DNA of 64,000 bases from Paratractidigestivibacter sp003150175 (GTDB lineage Bacteria > Actinomycetota > Coriobacteriia > Coriobacteriales > Atopobiaceae): assembly GCF_964283195.1 (NCBI RefSeq), contig NZ_CAXYLH010000001.1, one strand, 5' to 3'. Both the position numbers and the translations under genes were made by a program. Shown piece after piece: positions 34,687 to 43,838 of the stretch. The number at the start of each line of letters is the position of its first letter. Within the stretch, counting starts at the first letter, position 1. The notes below the pieces were generated by a model, which was given only the letters and a program-made list of their open reading frames with translations, searched no databases and was not told the origin of the DNA.

Positions 34687-35619
34687 ATGCTACAAACAGC
34701 ACCGAACCAAAAGAGCCGCGAGGGAATCGTCCCCGCAGTTTCATACGTCGATGTGGTTCCGCAGCCCGAGCCTCAGCCGAGCTTTGCCGATTGGATCTGC
34801 GAGCGCCCGTTGCTGAGGTACGGCATCGTTGCGCTCCTGATCATTGCCGCCCTTCTCTCGGAGTTTGTCGGGCGCCCGCATTTTGAGAACGTCGAAACCT
34901 GGAGCGGCACCATTGAGGTGATCGACGCCAAGAAGAACAACGTGCTGGCGCTCACCACCTCAACCATCGCGCTTTCGGCCGCCATCTCGGCCCTCCCCGA
35001 CGACACCGGCACCCCCGTGGCCGAGCAGCTTACCCAGCTCTCCGGCAACCTGGGAATCGTGCTTGCGGTGCTCTACCTCGAGAAGTACCTGCTCACGATC
35101 TTTGGTTTTCTCTCGTTTGGTGTGCTCGGACCCGCGGCCTTTGTGCTTCTTGCCATCTCGCTTCTCGCGCATGGCCGTCTGAGCACCGGGCATACGCTGT
35201 TCATTCTGGGCATCCGCTTGCTCCTCATAGGCGTCATCGCCATAGCAGTGGTACCGGCGAGCGTATGGGTCACGCAGCGCATCGACGAGACCTACCAGAT
35301 AAGCATTTCGCAGGCGGAGTCCGGAGAAAGCAAGCCCACAGACAGCGAGAGCCAGGAGAACAAGAACTTCTGGGACAGCATCGCCAGCGGTGCCGCGCAG
35401 CTCGTCTCGAACCTGAAGGATGGCATCAAGAGCGTGACCGACGGCGTGGTTGAGCAAGTTACGAATCTGATTGAGGGGGCCATCGTGATGATCGTGACCT
35501 CGTGCCTTGTCCCTCTTTTGGTGCTCGCAGTGTTCCTCTGGATGGGGCATTCGCTCATGGGCATCGACGTTTCCGCGCCGACCAATTACCTGGCGCGGCG
35601 TTTGCCTAGGAAGAAATAA
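34687..35619 (+). CDS. Four-helix membrane protein, copy 2 of a local family
   Basis: 310 residues from ATG 34687, with AGGAGG 6 bases upstream. First membrane helix after PSFADWICERP, then an outside segment (GTIEVIDAKKNN and onward, about 54 residues) absent from the copy at 29206, then three more helices and the shared C-terminus (GIDVSAP). Function unknown. Confidence 0.78.
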   Translation: MLQTAPNQKSREGIVPAVSYVDVVPQPEPQPSFADWICERPLLRYGIVALLIIAALLSEFVGRPHFENVETWSGTIEVIDAKKNNVLALTTSTIALSAAISALPDDTGTPVAEQLTQLSGNLGIVLAVLYLEKYLLTIFGFLSFGVLGPAAFVLLAISLLAHGRLSTGHTLFILGIRLLLIGVIAIAVVPASVWVTQRIDETYQISISQAESGESKPTDSESQENKNFWDSIASGAAQLVSNLKDGIKSVTDGVVEQVTNLIEGAIVMIVTSCLVPLLVLAVFLWMGHSLMGIDVSAPTNYLARRLPRKK

Positions 35620-35682
35620 CATAAAGAGAGGGTCGGCGGGGCTTTGCGCCGATGACGATACGCGCGCGGTCAATGGCCCGCG

Positions 35683-35925
35683 CGGGAATCCGGGACCGTC
35701 GGTAAACGGACCTTTGAGCTGCGCGAGAAACCGGGAGCGTCGGCACCGATGCTCCCGGTTTCTGGTAGAAAGAAGCCCTTCTTGCCGCCGTCTGCGCGGG
35801 AATCGAGGAGTGTCAGTACCGACGGTCGGCGATTCCGGCACAGCGCGGGCCCCGCTTTACCGACGGTCGACGATTCTGGCGCAGCGCGGGCCCCGCTTTA
35901 CCGACGCTCCCGGTTCTCGGCACAC
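35683..35925. repeat. Palindromic repeat array 2 (CGTCGGTA family)
   Basis: About six units, including CCGGGACCGTCGGTA, CCGGGAGCGTCGG and two near-identical units with GCTTTACCGACG. Shares the composite CGGTTTCTGGT, AAAGAAG, CTTCTTGCCGC with array 1. Confidence 0.78.
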
Positions 35926-35964
35926 GGACGGAAAGCACGGCGGCTGTGTAGCGGCCTCCACAAT

Positions 35965-35997
35965 TTGGGACAAAATCCCCCGTCCCTTTTGTCCCAA
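35965..35997 (-). terminator. Inverted repeat after the hydrolase gene
   Basis: TTGGGACAAAA (35965-35975) and TTTTGTCCCAA (35987-35997), 16 bases past the hydrolase stop. The TTTTGTCCC motif recurs three times at 44790-44820. Confidence 0.6.
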
Positions 35998-36012
35998 TCG
36001 CCCGAAGGTGGC

Positions 36013-36759
36013 CTACAGCTTTTTGGCAGCGTTCACCACGGCAGCAGCGCACTCTGCAAACCAGTCGGGCCTATCATAGGCGTGGTCAGCGCCCTCGATA
36101 TACGTAAGCTCGGCATCCGAGAACGCTTTCTTGTACCTCTCCGCGGTCGGTGCCGGAACAGCTTGATCCCCGGTACCCTGCACAATGGACACCGGCTTTT
36201 GGAATGAGCTCGCAGCGAGAAGAGGATCCAACGCGTCCCCGTCCGTTACGAATTCGGGGCAGACCCGCAGCGCTCCCCTGCCAGCCTCGCCGGTCTCCCG
36301 GAACATCCGCTCCATTTTTTTGTGCGTTATCATGCCCGGAGATAAGAGCACAAGGCGCTTGAGGCGCTCCTGCTCACGAGCGGCCACGTTGATCGCCACG
36401 AAGCCACCAAGTGAAAACCCGAAGAGTCCTACGCGCTCCTGGTCGACTTCGGGAAGCCCGCATCCGAAGGCGAGGATAGCCTGACCGTCCTCGACTTCGG
36501 TCAGAGGGGTAACGTCGATGAACTCTCCATCGGACTCGCCCGAACCGCCGAAATCGAAGCGCAGTGTCGCCGCTCCTGAAGCAACCACGCGACGGGAGAG
36601 CCGCGAGAGCACAAAGTGCTTCTCACTCAAAGTCCCGGTAAAGCCGTGGAACATCACCAAAAGGGGAACAGGGCTCTCTGGCGAAGCCCCATCGGGAAGC
36701 TCCAGATAGCCCCGAAGGGTAAGATCACGGCTCTTAACCTCGACATATCTCTTCTCCAT
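36013..36759 (-). CDS. Alpha/beta-hydrolase (esterase-like)
   Basis: 248 residues. Oxyanion segment FHGFTGT, nucleophile GFSLGG, acid GTGDQAVP and catalytic His in EGADHAYD, the full triad. Resembles small carboxylesterases such as feruloyl-esterase-like enzymes. AAGGAG lies 7 bases before ATG 36759. It lies just after the PTS operon terminator, so it probably has separate control. Confidence 0.87.
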   Translation of the reverse strand: MEKRYVEVKSRDLTLRGYLELPDGASPESPVPLLVMFHGFTGTLSEKHFVLSRLSRRVVASGAATLRFDFGGSGESDGEFIDVTPLTEVEDGQAILAFGCGLPEVDQERVGLFGFSLGGFVAINVAAREQERLKRLVLLSPGMITHKKMERMFRETGEAGRGALRVCPEFVTDGDALDPLLAASSFQKPVSIVQGTGDQAVPAPTAERYKKAFSDAELTYIEGADHAYDRPDWFAECAAAVVNAAKKL

Positions 36760-36779
36760 CAATCTCTCCTTAGAAGAAA

Positions 36780-36799
36780 GGCCCCGGCATGCCGGGGCC
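36780..36799 (-). terminator. Terminator of the LevR-PTS operon
   Basis: Perfect 20-base palindrome GGCCCCGGCATGCCGGGGCC followed on the minus strand by TTTCTTCT, 32 bases after the IID stop. Confidence 0.85.
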
Positions 36800-36831
36800 C
36801 GTTGCATTGAAAAAAGGCTTTTTTGATTCCC

Positions 36832-37662
36832 TTACATAATGCCAAAGAAGCACAGAACAATACTCACGACGATGATGCCCAGCAGCAGGGTGTTCACCTT
36901 GTATCCCTTGCGGATAAGCTTGTAGAGCAGCAGAGTGACAAGAAGCGGGAGCATCTTGGGCATGATACCGTTGATAACATCGTTCAGAAGGATGGCGGAG
37001 TCGCCAGACCCGATGGCAAGCGCAAGCTTAACGGACACCATAGATGCGGACATCGCGCCGATTACCAGCAGACCGATAATGCCAGCGGCAACGAAGACCT
37101 TCTGGAGAGCACCGGACTTCTCGAGTTTGGTGAGGAAGCTCGTACCCATCTCATAGCCCTTAAAGAGACCAAAGTAGCGGCACGCCACGTTGAAAACGTT
37201 AAACAGAAGAAGGAACAAAATGGGCGCGAAGGAGTTTCCGGCAAGAGCGAGCGAGCAGGCGATGCCAGCAGCAAGAGGACGCAGGGTGCCCCAGAAAATC
37301 GAATCGCCAATACCAGAGAGCGGACCCATGAGGGCGGCCTTAACGCCGTTCACGGAGTTGATGTCGAAGTCGTCAGACTTGGTGTTCTCCTCCTCCATAG
37401 CCGCAGTGATGCCCATAACAAGCGGGGCGACCATTGGGGTCACGTTGAAGAACTCGCCATGTCGGGTAAGAGACTGCGCGAGATCCTCCTTCGCAGGGTA
37501 TAGCTTCTTGAGAGCAGGAATCATCGAATACACGAAGCCCTGGCTCATCTGCCTCTCATAGTTGAAAGAGGCGTTAATGGTGAAGGAGCGCCAGAACACG
37601 CTCATAAGCTCCTTCTTGCCGAGCTTGCGCTCAGAAGCGGCGGTCTCGTTAGAAGTCTTCAT
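36832..37662 (-). CDS. PTS mannose-class IID component
   Basis: 276 residues. Membrane subunit of a mannose/fructose/sorbose-type phosphotransferase permease. WRSFTINASFNYERQMSQGF and HGEFFNVTP are IID hallmarks, with hydrophobic C-terminal helices. ATG 37662 is used, since 37668 is TTG. It overlaps IIC by 14 bases. The transported sugar cannot be deduced. Confidence 0.92.
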   Translation of the reverse strand: MKTSNETAASERKLGKKELMSVFWRSFTINASFNYERQMSQGFVYSMIPALKKLYPAKEDLAQSLTRHGEFFNVTPMVAPLVMGITAAMEEENTKSDDFDINSVNGVKAALMGPLSGIGDSIFWGTLRPLAAGIACSLALAGNSFAPILFLLLFNVFNVACRYFGLFKGYEMGTSFLTKLEKSGALQKVFVAAGIIGLLVIGAMSASMVSVKLALAIGSGDSAILLNDVINGIMPKMLPLLVTLLLYKLIRKGYKVNTLLLGIIVVSIVLCFFGIM

Positions 37663-38428
37663 CTTCAAGCTCCTCAGAGGTCGTGGCGGAGACTGCGGTT
37701 GCGGGGGCGAGCAGATTGCCCTTGAGCATCAGAAGGACGAGCAGAACGCCAAGAAGGGCAACGCCCAGAACGGGAAGCTCGAGATAAGCTGCGAGCAGGA
37801 AACCCAGGAAGAAGTACGGGGCAACGTCCTTGTTTACAAGCATGGAGCCGAGAAGAGCAAAGCCGAGGGCGGGCAGGATGCCGGCGGCGACGGTAAGGCC
37901 GCTCTTCACGAACTGGGGAATGACGTCGAGGAACGCCTGGACAGCAGGAGCACCAGCGGCAAAAGCAGCACCACAGATGATTGCCATGACGAATGCATAA
38001 GACAGGAAGCTAAAGAGGTGCCAAAACTCGACACCGCGAACGTTGCCCTCTGCCGCGCACCTGTCGGAAACATGAAGCATGGCAGTGCGGACGATCAGGT
38101 AGTAGGCGTTCTTAACGAGCAGGGCAAGAGTAGCGATCGGCAGCGCGAGCGTAAGGGCAACGTCCACACCAGCACCGGAGCTGATGGCCAATGCGGTGCC
38201 AAGGATGCCGCCCGCCGTAATCTCAGGCGGAAGCGCCGCACCGATGGCCTGGGTTCCCATGAAGGCGAGCTCCAGCGTTGCGCCAATCTGAAGACCGGTG
38301 TTCAAATCGCCGAGCGCAAGTCCAACGAGAGGGCCCATAACGATGGGCCTTTGAATCATCGAGTTGCCGACTCCGCACTCGAGGAAGCCGATGAACGCGA
38401 TGATGCCGACAATAAGTGCTTGTTGCAT
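37649..38428 (-). CDS. PTS mannose-class IIC component
   Basis: 259 residues. Membrane channel subunit with GDLNTGLQIGATLELAFMG and an acidic C-terminus. Pairs with IID. AAGGAAGG precedes the ATG. Third gene of the PTS block after IIA and IIB. Confidence 0.92.
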   Translation of the reverse strand: MQQALIVGIIAFIGFLECGVGNSMIQRPIVMGPLVGLALGDLNTGLQIGATLELAFMGTQAIGAALPPEITAGGILGTALAISSGAGVDVALTLALPIATLALLVKNAYYLIVRTAMLHVSDRCAAEGNVRGVEFWHLFSFLSYAFVMAIICGAAFAAGAPAVQAFLDVIPQFVKSGLTVAAGILPALGFALLGSMLVNKDVAPYFFLGFLLAAYLELPVLGVALLGVLLVLLMLKGNLLAPATAVSATTSEELEDEDF

Positions 38429-38449
38429 GGTTCCTTCCTTTCCTATGGC

Positions 38450-38917
38450 CTACTTGGCCTTGAACGTAGCCTTTGCCTCACTGGGCACTGCCTGCACATA
38501 CACGTCGACGCCCTTTGCTTGAGCGCCGGCGAGGAGAGCCTCGTCCTCATCGGTAAGGTGAACCGACTTGGCAATCTGGTGGGTATCGGGACCCGGCTTG
38601 GTGCCCCCAAGATCAATGGAAGCAATCTGATCGCACGCCTCGGCCATGCGGACGGCGTCGGCAACGTTGGAGACAACGATAAAAAGGTTGTATTTGTCAG
38701 TCTTACCGGCGTTGATGGCGGCAATGGAGTCGTCGATGGACTTAATCACGAGCTTGGTCCCCGCCGGCTTACCGAGCTTTAACGTGGTTTTGCGCAGCTC
38801 ATCCTTGACCACGTCGTCGTTGGCAACAAGAATGCAGTCGGGATTTAGAGCGGAGCACCAGGAAAAGACAACCTGACCGTGCAGCAGGCGATGGTCCACA
38901 CGAAACAATGCAATCAT
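38450..38917 (-). CDS. PTS mannose-class IIB component
   Basis: 155 residues. The N-terminal ALFRVDHRLLHGQV includes the phospho-accepting His in HGQ. It carries phosphate from IIA to the sugar on the cytoplasmic side. GGGAG lies 6 bases before ATG 38917. A 102-base gap separates it from IIA and could hold processing or secondary promoter signals. Confidence 0.92.
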   Translation of the reverse strand: MIALFRVDHRLLHGQVVFSWCSALNPDCILVANDDVVKDELRKTTLKLGKPAGTKLVIKSIDDSIAAINAGKTDKYNLFIVVSNVADAVRMAEACDQIASIDLGGTKPGPDTHQIAKSVHLTDEDEALLAGAQAKGVDVYVQAVPSEAKATFKAK

Positions 38918-39019
38918 TTGAAACTCCCATCCGGCCATACAGGCCTATCTTTAATAAAGGACGCACATGCGCCCGGATTTCCTTGCACAAGGGCTCGCGA
39001 GCTCACGTGTATACGGGAT

Positions 39020-39430
39020 TTAGAAGTCCTCGTCGTCCCCATCTTCTGATGGAGCGATGCGCATGAGCTGCTCTTTCGCCGCGTCTATGCACTCGTCGAT
39101 AAGCTCAGGGGCGCTTGTCCCCTCCCCCCCTAGGGCAAGCGAAAGGACTAATCCAAGGTTCATGCCCGTAACAACGTGAACGCGCGGAACATCCCTAAAC
39201 TGAGAGGCCTCGTTGTTGACAGACCCGCCAAGAATATCCGTGACCACAATCAGCTCGTCATCGTCCGCAAGCCCCTCCACGAGCCCAGCGAGCGCACCCT
39301 TTAAATCAGGCATTCCATCGGTGTAGGCGCAGATGACGCCAACCTGCGGCTGGGGCCCCGCTATCATCTCGAGCGAGTTTTTCATTCCCGCGGCAAGCTT
39401 GCCGTGCGAGGCAAGGACAATTTTTCTCAT
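39020..39430 (-). CDS. PTS mannose-class IIA component
   Basis: 136 residues. Phospho-accepting His9 in LASHGKLAAG and the downstream VVTDILGGSVNN motif mark an EIIA-Man domain that takes phosphate from HPr. Unlike ManX of E. coli it is separate from IIB. It lies 15 bases after the LevR-like gene, in the same operon. Confidence 0.92.
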   Translation of the reverse strand: MRKIVLASHGKLAAGMKNSLEMIAGPQPQVGVICAYTDGMPDLKGALAGLVEGLADDDELIVVTDILGGSVNNEASQFRDVPRVHVVTGMNLGLVLSLALGGEGTSAPELIDECIDAAKEQLMRIAPSEDGDDEDF

Positions 39431-39445
39431 CTGTGGTTCCTCTCG

Positions 39446-42133
39446 TTAGTTGTGGTGAACGTAGTCGTAGGCATATGCGATCTCCGCTATCGGCACCTCA
39501 ACTCCGTAATGGCCGCTGATGTCCCGGAAGCTCTGTCTGAAGGCCTCGATGAAATCCGGGTGCTCTTTCTCGAAACGCTCCACGTCCATGTAGCTCTCAA
39601 TGGCATTTCGCGTAACCAGGCGCTCAATCAGACAGCAGAGATGCACACAAAGGCCGATCATGGTGTGGGCCCCAAGGCGCTGTCCGGTAATCGATTGGAG
39701 ACGCTCGACCGCACACTCGACCTCCCCAAGGACGCGCTCGGGATTGAGGATGGTGATGGACTCGATGACATTGCGAAGGGTCAAGCTCTTCACAAGGTTC
39801 TGATGGAAACGCTCAAGCTCTTCGGGGCAAAGAAAGCGTGAGAAGACCTCGTCGACACCGGAGCCTTTCTCATCCGAGATGATGCTCTCCAGGGCAATGA
39901 AGCGCACCCCCTCTATGGCGGGGTCATCCGTGCCAATGGCAGCGACCACGTCGTAGCGCGCAGTAACACCCTCCGTCCTGAGCTGGTTAGGAGTGCAAGC
40001 AACAAAGCGCAAAGGAACTTCAATCTCGAGGCTGCGCTCCACTAGACTCCGGATGCGCTCCGCCGCTTGGGCGCCGCCCTCAGAGCAGAAGACAACTGCC
40101 TGCTCCAGCGTGCGAGCCTCGACGATGCGGTATCTGTTTGCACACGCCTCCGTCGCGGCGGGAAGAAGCTTGGCAAGCGGCTCACCGGCCAGCAAACCGG
40201 CCCCTATTTCAAGCGCGATTCCGGTCGAAGCGTTGTTGACCACGCCCACAGTGACGTTAACGAGCTCACCGACCTCCTCCAATGCATGCTCGAGCGAGCC
40301 CATATCCACCAGGACAACGATCTCTTTGCAGAAAGCGTAAGTCTCAAAAAGGCCACGGAGGGGCACGACTATATCTTTGACCTGTTGGTCATAGGACATA
40401 TCGATCGCCTCAAAGACGCGAGCATGGAGAATCCTATTCGCGGCATCCGCAATGCTCGTTGCCGTCGAGTATCCGTGCGACAAGACGATGCCTATGCTCT
40501 GGCGAGAGCCGCCGTGTCGTTCGGCGGCGGCGGCAACGGCAAAAACGAATATGCGAGTCGCCACATCGAGCTTGATACCCAAAGTGGATTCCACCATGCC
40601 CGCGATACGGTCACATACTAGACGGGAAAGCTGGGAGGAATCGGCAAGCAGCGCATACAAACCGGCGAGCTCCCCTTGGTTAGCAATTCGCCACTTTGCC
40701 AACCGAGTGCCGGCATGAGAATGCGAGTGCACGCACCGAGAAATCACCAGCGCGGACTTGTGCGAGAGGTCGACCCCATAGGTTGCGTTGATTTCAGCAA
40801 CGATGTCCGCAACCACCCGCTCGAAGGCAGCCGCCCTCTGAGAAGTTGGGGAGTCGTCAAAGGCAAGGTAGTCCTCAAAGTCCTGAGCCTGGGCCAAGAC
40901 CTCGCGGAGAAGGGCGGAGCTAGTGATTCCGCCCGACTGGTGCGTACGGTAAGCGGAAAGCATGGCAGAGAACGCCCTGATAGACCGAGAGTCACCGGCA
41001 CGCTCAATAGTCCTCGTCGTATCGATGAGCCTGGAGTCTCCGCTGCCCGACAAACGCGCCGCGCGAGCCATACCGCGTTCAGACGCCCCGGTCGACAGAA
41101 TCGAGCCGGGAAGCAGAAACGCCTGCACCTCAAGACGGTCCCCGGAACGATCAAGGTTGGCCGCAGCGCAACAGCTCGTAACACAAGAGCGAAGTCCCAG
41201 AATGTTGTCTTCGAAGTCGGCCTCGACAAGACACGCGAAAGCGGTTCGGCTTACGAAGACATCCGCGCCCAAACGCCTCCCCTCTTCTTTAAAGAGGCCT
41301 AAGACGAGCTCCTCGCGTTCCTCCGCCGATCGATCCCTGAGGGAGGGCACGTGAACGACAACTGGAACGGAGCGGGCCAGCAAGGCGATCTTCGGGTTGT
41401 TCTCATCGAGCGAGGTCAGGATTGCCACCCTTGCATCCTTGGAGCTTCCCTTTGAGGCAAGAACAGCGTTGAGATAATCGAGGGAAGCGGAGTCGAGCCT
41501 TTCGACCTCACGAAAAACGACCAGGCCGCCTTCGGCTTCGCTGCGCCAGCCTTTCTTGCCATCCGAGCCCTCAAAGGCGGAGACGAAACCCTCGTGATCA
41601 TCGGAGAATCGCTCGCAATCGACAACAACAAAGCGCGCATGACGAGAGAGGGCACCCGAGCGGCACCCATACTCACACATCATTTCCGCAAGCAAAGTAC
41701 GGCCAGTACCGCATGCTCCGCAAATAAGGACCGGCAAGCCGTAAGGCGGATACTTAACCGCGCCCTTAAGCTGCTCGATGATAGAGGCAAGCGAGAGATC
41801 GCTTCCCACAAGGCGCTCAAAGTCCCTCGGGCCAGACTCCACTCGCTCGGCAAGAAGCTCATCTACGCTGCTGAAGCTCGCCCTAGAGAGAGGGGCCTGA
41901 AGATAACGCTCCAGATCTCTCTTGCTGAAGTAATACACGGGCCGAGCCCCCGCCTTGACGACCATCCCAGCACGCGTCAAATCATTTAAATAGTGACTCG
42001 CGAGATTACGCGAGAGCGAGAGTGCGCTGGAGAGCCCGGTGGTGGTGAACTGGTCAAGCGGAGTTGATGCCACCTCCCGCGTAAGGGACCTGAGATAAGA
42101 AAATAGTTCAAGTTCAGTCTCGGGAGCGTTCAT
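39446..42133 (-). CDS. LevR-like PTS regulator with a degenerate AAA+ domain
   Basis: 895 residues. N-terminal winged helix (about 30-75), AAA+ domain (about 105-360), PRD (around HSHAGTRLAKW), an EIIA-Man-like domain (SIGIVLSHGYSTA), an EIIB-Gat-like segment and a C-terminal PRD (GLCVHLCCLIERL). In LevR this architecture activates sigma-54 promoters and is tuned by PTS phosphorylation. Here Walker A is GACGTGRT (Lys replaced by Arg), Walker B is VVFREV (Asp replaced by Arg) and no GAFTGA loop is visible. ATG 42133 has AGGAGGG 6 bases upstream. First large gene of the PTS operon. Confidence 0.85.
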   Translation of the reverse strand: MNAPETELELFSYLRSLTREVASTPLDQFTTTGLSSALSLSRNLASHYLNDLTRAGMVVKAGARPVYYFSKRDLERYLQAPLSRASFSSVDELLAERVESGPRDFERLVGSDLSLASIIEQLKGAVKYPPYGLPVLICGACGTGRTLLAEMMCEYGCRSGALSRHARFVVVDCERFSDDHEGFVSAFEGSDGKKGWRSEAEGGLVVFREVERLDSASLDYLNAVLASKGSSKDARVAILTSLDENNPKIALLARSVPVVVHVPSLRDRSAEEREELVLGLFKEEGRRLGADVFVSRTAFACLVEADFEDNILGLRSCVTSCCAAANLDRSGDRLEVQAFLLPGSILSTGASERGMARAARLSGSGDSRLIDTTRTIERAGDSRSIRAFSAMLSAYRTHQSGGITSSALLREVLAQAQDFEDYLAFDDSPTSQRAAAFERVVADIVAEINATYGVDLSHKSALVISRCVHSHSHAGTRLAKWRIANQGELAGLYALLADSSQLSRLVCDRIAGMVESTLGIKLDVATRIFVFAVAAAAERHGGSRQSIGIVLSHGYSTATSIADAANRILHARVFEAIDMSYDQQVKDIVVPLRGLFETYAFCKEIVVLVDMGSLEHALEEVGELVNVTVGVVNNASTGIALEIGAGLLAGEPLAKLLPAATEACANRYRIVEARTLEQAVVFCSEGGAQAAERIRSLVERSLEIEVPLRFVACTPNQLRTEGVTARYDVVAAIGTDDPAIEGVRFIALESIISDEKGSGVDEVFSRFLCPEELERFHQNLVKSLTLRNVIESITILNPERVLGEVECAVERLQSITGQRLGAHTMIGLCVHLCCLIERLVTRNAIESYMDVERFEKEHPDFIEAFRQSFRDISGHYGVEVPIAEIAYAYDYVHHN

Positions 42134-42243
42134 GCCATGCCCTCCTTTCGGCACCTCTTGGTTGACGAGATCACCATACGGTCGAGAGTCGTGCAAATTT
42201 GCGGGCTCAGCTCGTTTAAACACGAGTCGTCGATTTTTGTCAT
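42130..42243 (-). CDS. Possible 37-residue leader ORF before the LevR-like gene
   Basis: ATG 42243 with a weak AAGGG site, ending in TGA that overlaps the levR ATG (ATGA). Product is small, Cys- and Ser-containing, with no known family. May couple translation to the regulator gene; could also be chance. Confidence 0.35.
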   Translation of the reverse strand: MTKIDDSCLNELSPQICTTLDRMVISSTKRCRKEGMA

Positions 42244-42493
42244 AAATGACCCTTCTAGATAAAACATGCGCCTGGAGTTGACACTTCTAGTTGACACTAA
42301 GCCTGGACTTGGAAGCATTCCTCGAACAAGGCCGATTTAGATAAGTGAAGCGCAGCCCCCTATTAGTAAACGACACCCTGTGTTTATATGCAGGGCATCG
42401 CATGCGTAAATAAACAGCACGGAGTGTCACAAAAAACAGTGCAGCGCTGAGGACGGAGCTACCAGACCTAAACTCAAGCCGACAGTAACTAGA
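42244..42493. promoter_or_regulatory. Divergent control region between LevR operon and malic enzyme
   Basis: Contains two direct copies of TTGACACT (about 42278 and 42292, 14-base period) and an inverted pair TGTTTAT/ATAAACA (about 42374 and 42412). Both could be promoter or regulator sites. AT-richer than the flanking genes; no ORF supported. Confidence 0.4.
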
Positions 42494-42514
42494 CCGCCCG
42501 CGAAGTGCGGGCGG
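42494..42514 (+). promoter_or_regulatory. Hairpin in the malic enzyme leader
   Basis: 8-base stem CCGCCCGC/GCGGGCGG with a 5-base loop, 21 bases before the ATG. Could be a terminator for an upstream transcript or affect translation. Confidence 0.45.
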
Positions 42515-42535
42515 GCAGACGGATTGGAGACCCCC

Positions 42536-43714
42536 ATGGCCGAGGACGCCAAGCAGCACGCGCTGGACAAGCACAAGGAGTGGAAGGGTAAGATCGAGGT
42601 CGTGAGCCGCGCCCCCATCTCCACCCCCGAGGAGCTCGCCGTGGCCTACACGCCGGGCGTCGCCGAGCCCTGCATGAGGATCCACGAGAACGTGGACGAC
42701 TCCTACACCTACACCCGCCGCGGCAACCTCGTGGCCGTCGTCACCGACGGCACCGCCGTGCTCGGCCTGGGCGACATCGGCCCGGAGGCCGGCATGCCCG
42801 TCATGGAGGGCAAGTGCGCCCTGTTCAAGACCTTCGCCGACGTCGACGCCTTCCCGCTGTGCGTCCGCTCCAACGACGTGGACGAGATCGTGCGCACGGT
42901 CGAGCTCCTTGCCGGCAGCTTCGGCGGCGTGAACCTCGAGGACATCAGCGCCCCGCGCTGCTTCGAGATCGAGCGCCGACTCAAGGAGTCCTGCGACATC
43001 CCCGTCTTCCACGACGACCAGCACGGCACCGCCGTCGTGACCTGCGCAGCGCTGATCAACGCCTGCCGCCTCACCGGACGCGAGCTCGCCGACGTGCGCG
43101 TCGTGTTCTCCGGCGCCGGCGCCGCGGGCATCTCGATCGCGCGCCTGATGAAGCGCATGGGCGTCCGCGACGTCGTCATCTGCGACCGCCGCGGCGCGAT
43201 CTACGAGGGCCGCGAGGGCCTGAACCCCGTCAAGGAGGAGGTCGCCTCCTGGACCAACCGCGAGGGCGTGCACGGCAGCCTGGCCGATGCGGTCAAGGGC
43301 GCCGATGTCTTCGTGGGCGTCTCCGCCCCGGGCGCGCTCACCCAGGACATGGTCCGCACCATGGCCGCCGACCCGATCGTCTTCGCCTGCGCGAACCCCG
43401 TGCCCGAGATCATGCCCGACGAGGCGCTGGCCGCCGGCGCCGCCGTGGCCGCCACGGGCCGCTCGGACTTCCCCAACCAGATCAACAACGTGCTGGCCTT
43501 CCCCGGCATCTTCCGCGGCGCCCTGGACGTGCGCGCCTCCGACATCAACGACGACATGATGGAGGCGGCCGCCTACGCCATCGCCGGCCTGGTCGACGAC
43601 GACAGGCGCTGTGCGGGCTACATCATCCCCGGCGCCTTCGACGAGCGCGTCGCCCCCGCCGTGGCCGCCGCCGTCGCCGAGGCCGCCCGCAAGTCCGGCG
43701 TCGCCCGCATCTAG
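42536..43714 (+). CDS. Malic enzyme (malate dehydrogenase, oxaloacetate-decarboxylating)
   Basis: 392 residues, the short bacterial form without a phosphotransacetylase tail. Converts malate to pyruvate and CO2 with NAD(P)+. AVAYTPGVAEPC and the catalytic Lys segment (VMEGKCALFK) are present, with metal ligands near VFHDDQHGTA and a nucleotide-binding GAGAAGIS. ATG 42536 follows GGAG; TTG 42524 is less likely. Confidence 0.93.
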   Translation: MAEDAKQHALDKHKEWKGKIEVVSRAPISTPEELAVAYTPGVAEPCMRIHENVDDSYTYTRRGNLVAVVTDGTAVLGLGDIGPEAGMPVMEGKCALFKTFADVDAFPLCVRSNDVDEIVRTVELLAGSFGGVNLEDISAPRCFEIERRLKESCDIPVFHDDQHGTAVVTCAALINACRLTGRELADVRVVFSGAGAAGISIARLMKRMGVRDVVICDRRGAIYEGREGLNPVKEEVASWTNREGVHGSLADAVKGADVFVGVSAPGALTQDMVRTMAADPIVFACANPVPEIMPDEALAAGAAVAATGRSDFPNQINNVLAFPGIFRGALDVRASDINDDMMEAAAYAIAGLVDDDRRCAGYIIPGAFDERVAPAVAAAVAEAARKSGVARI

Positions 43715-43752
43715 CGGCCCGTCGCCGGGGCTGTCGCACAGCTGCAGGGCCA

Positions 43753-43792
43753 GGCGCCCGCCGCCCCGCTTCGAGCGGCGGGCGCCTTCTTC
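43753..43792 (+). terminator. Malic enzyme terminator
   Basis: 12-base perfect stem GGCGCCCGCCGC/GCGGCGGGCGCC followed by TTCTTC. Confidence 0.85.
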
Positions 43793-43838
43793 ATGACGCG
43801 ATGCCGCCGGCCGCGCGCCATCGCCGCAGCCCGAGCCG

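Noticed and set aside
38918..39019. Sigma-54 promoter between PTS IIA and IIB
   Set aside because: No TGGCAC-N5-TTGC match was found on the minus strand.
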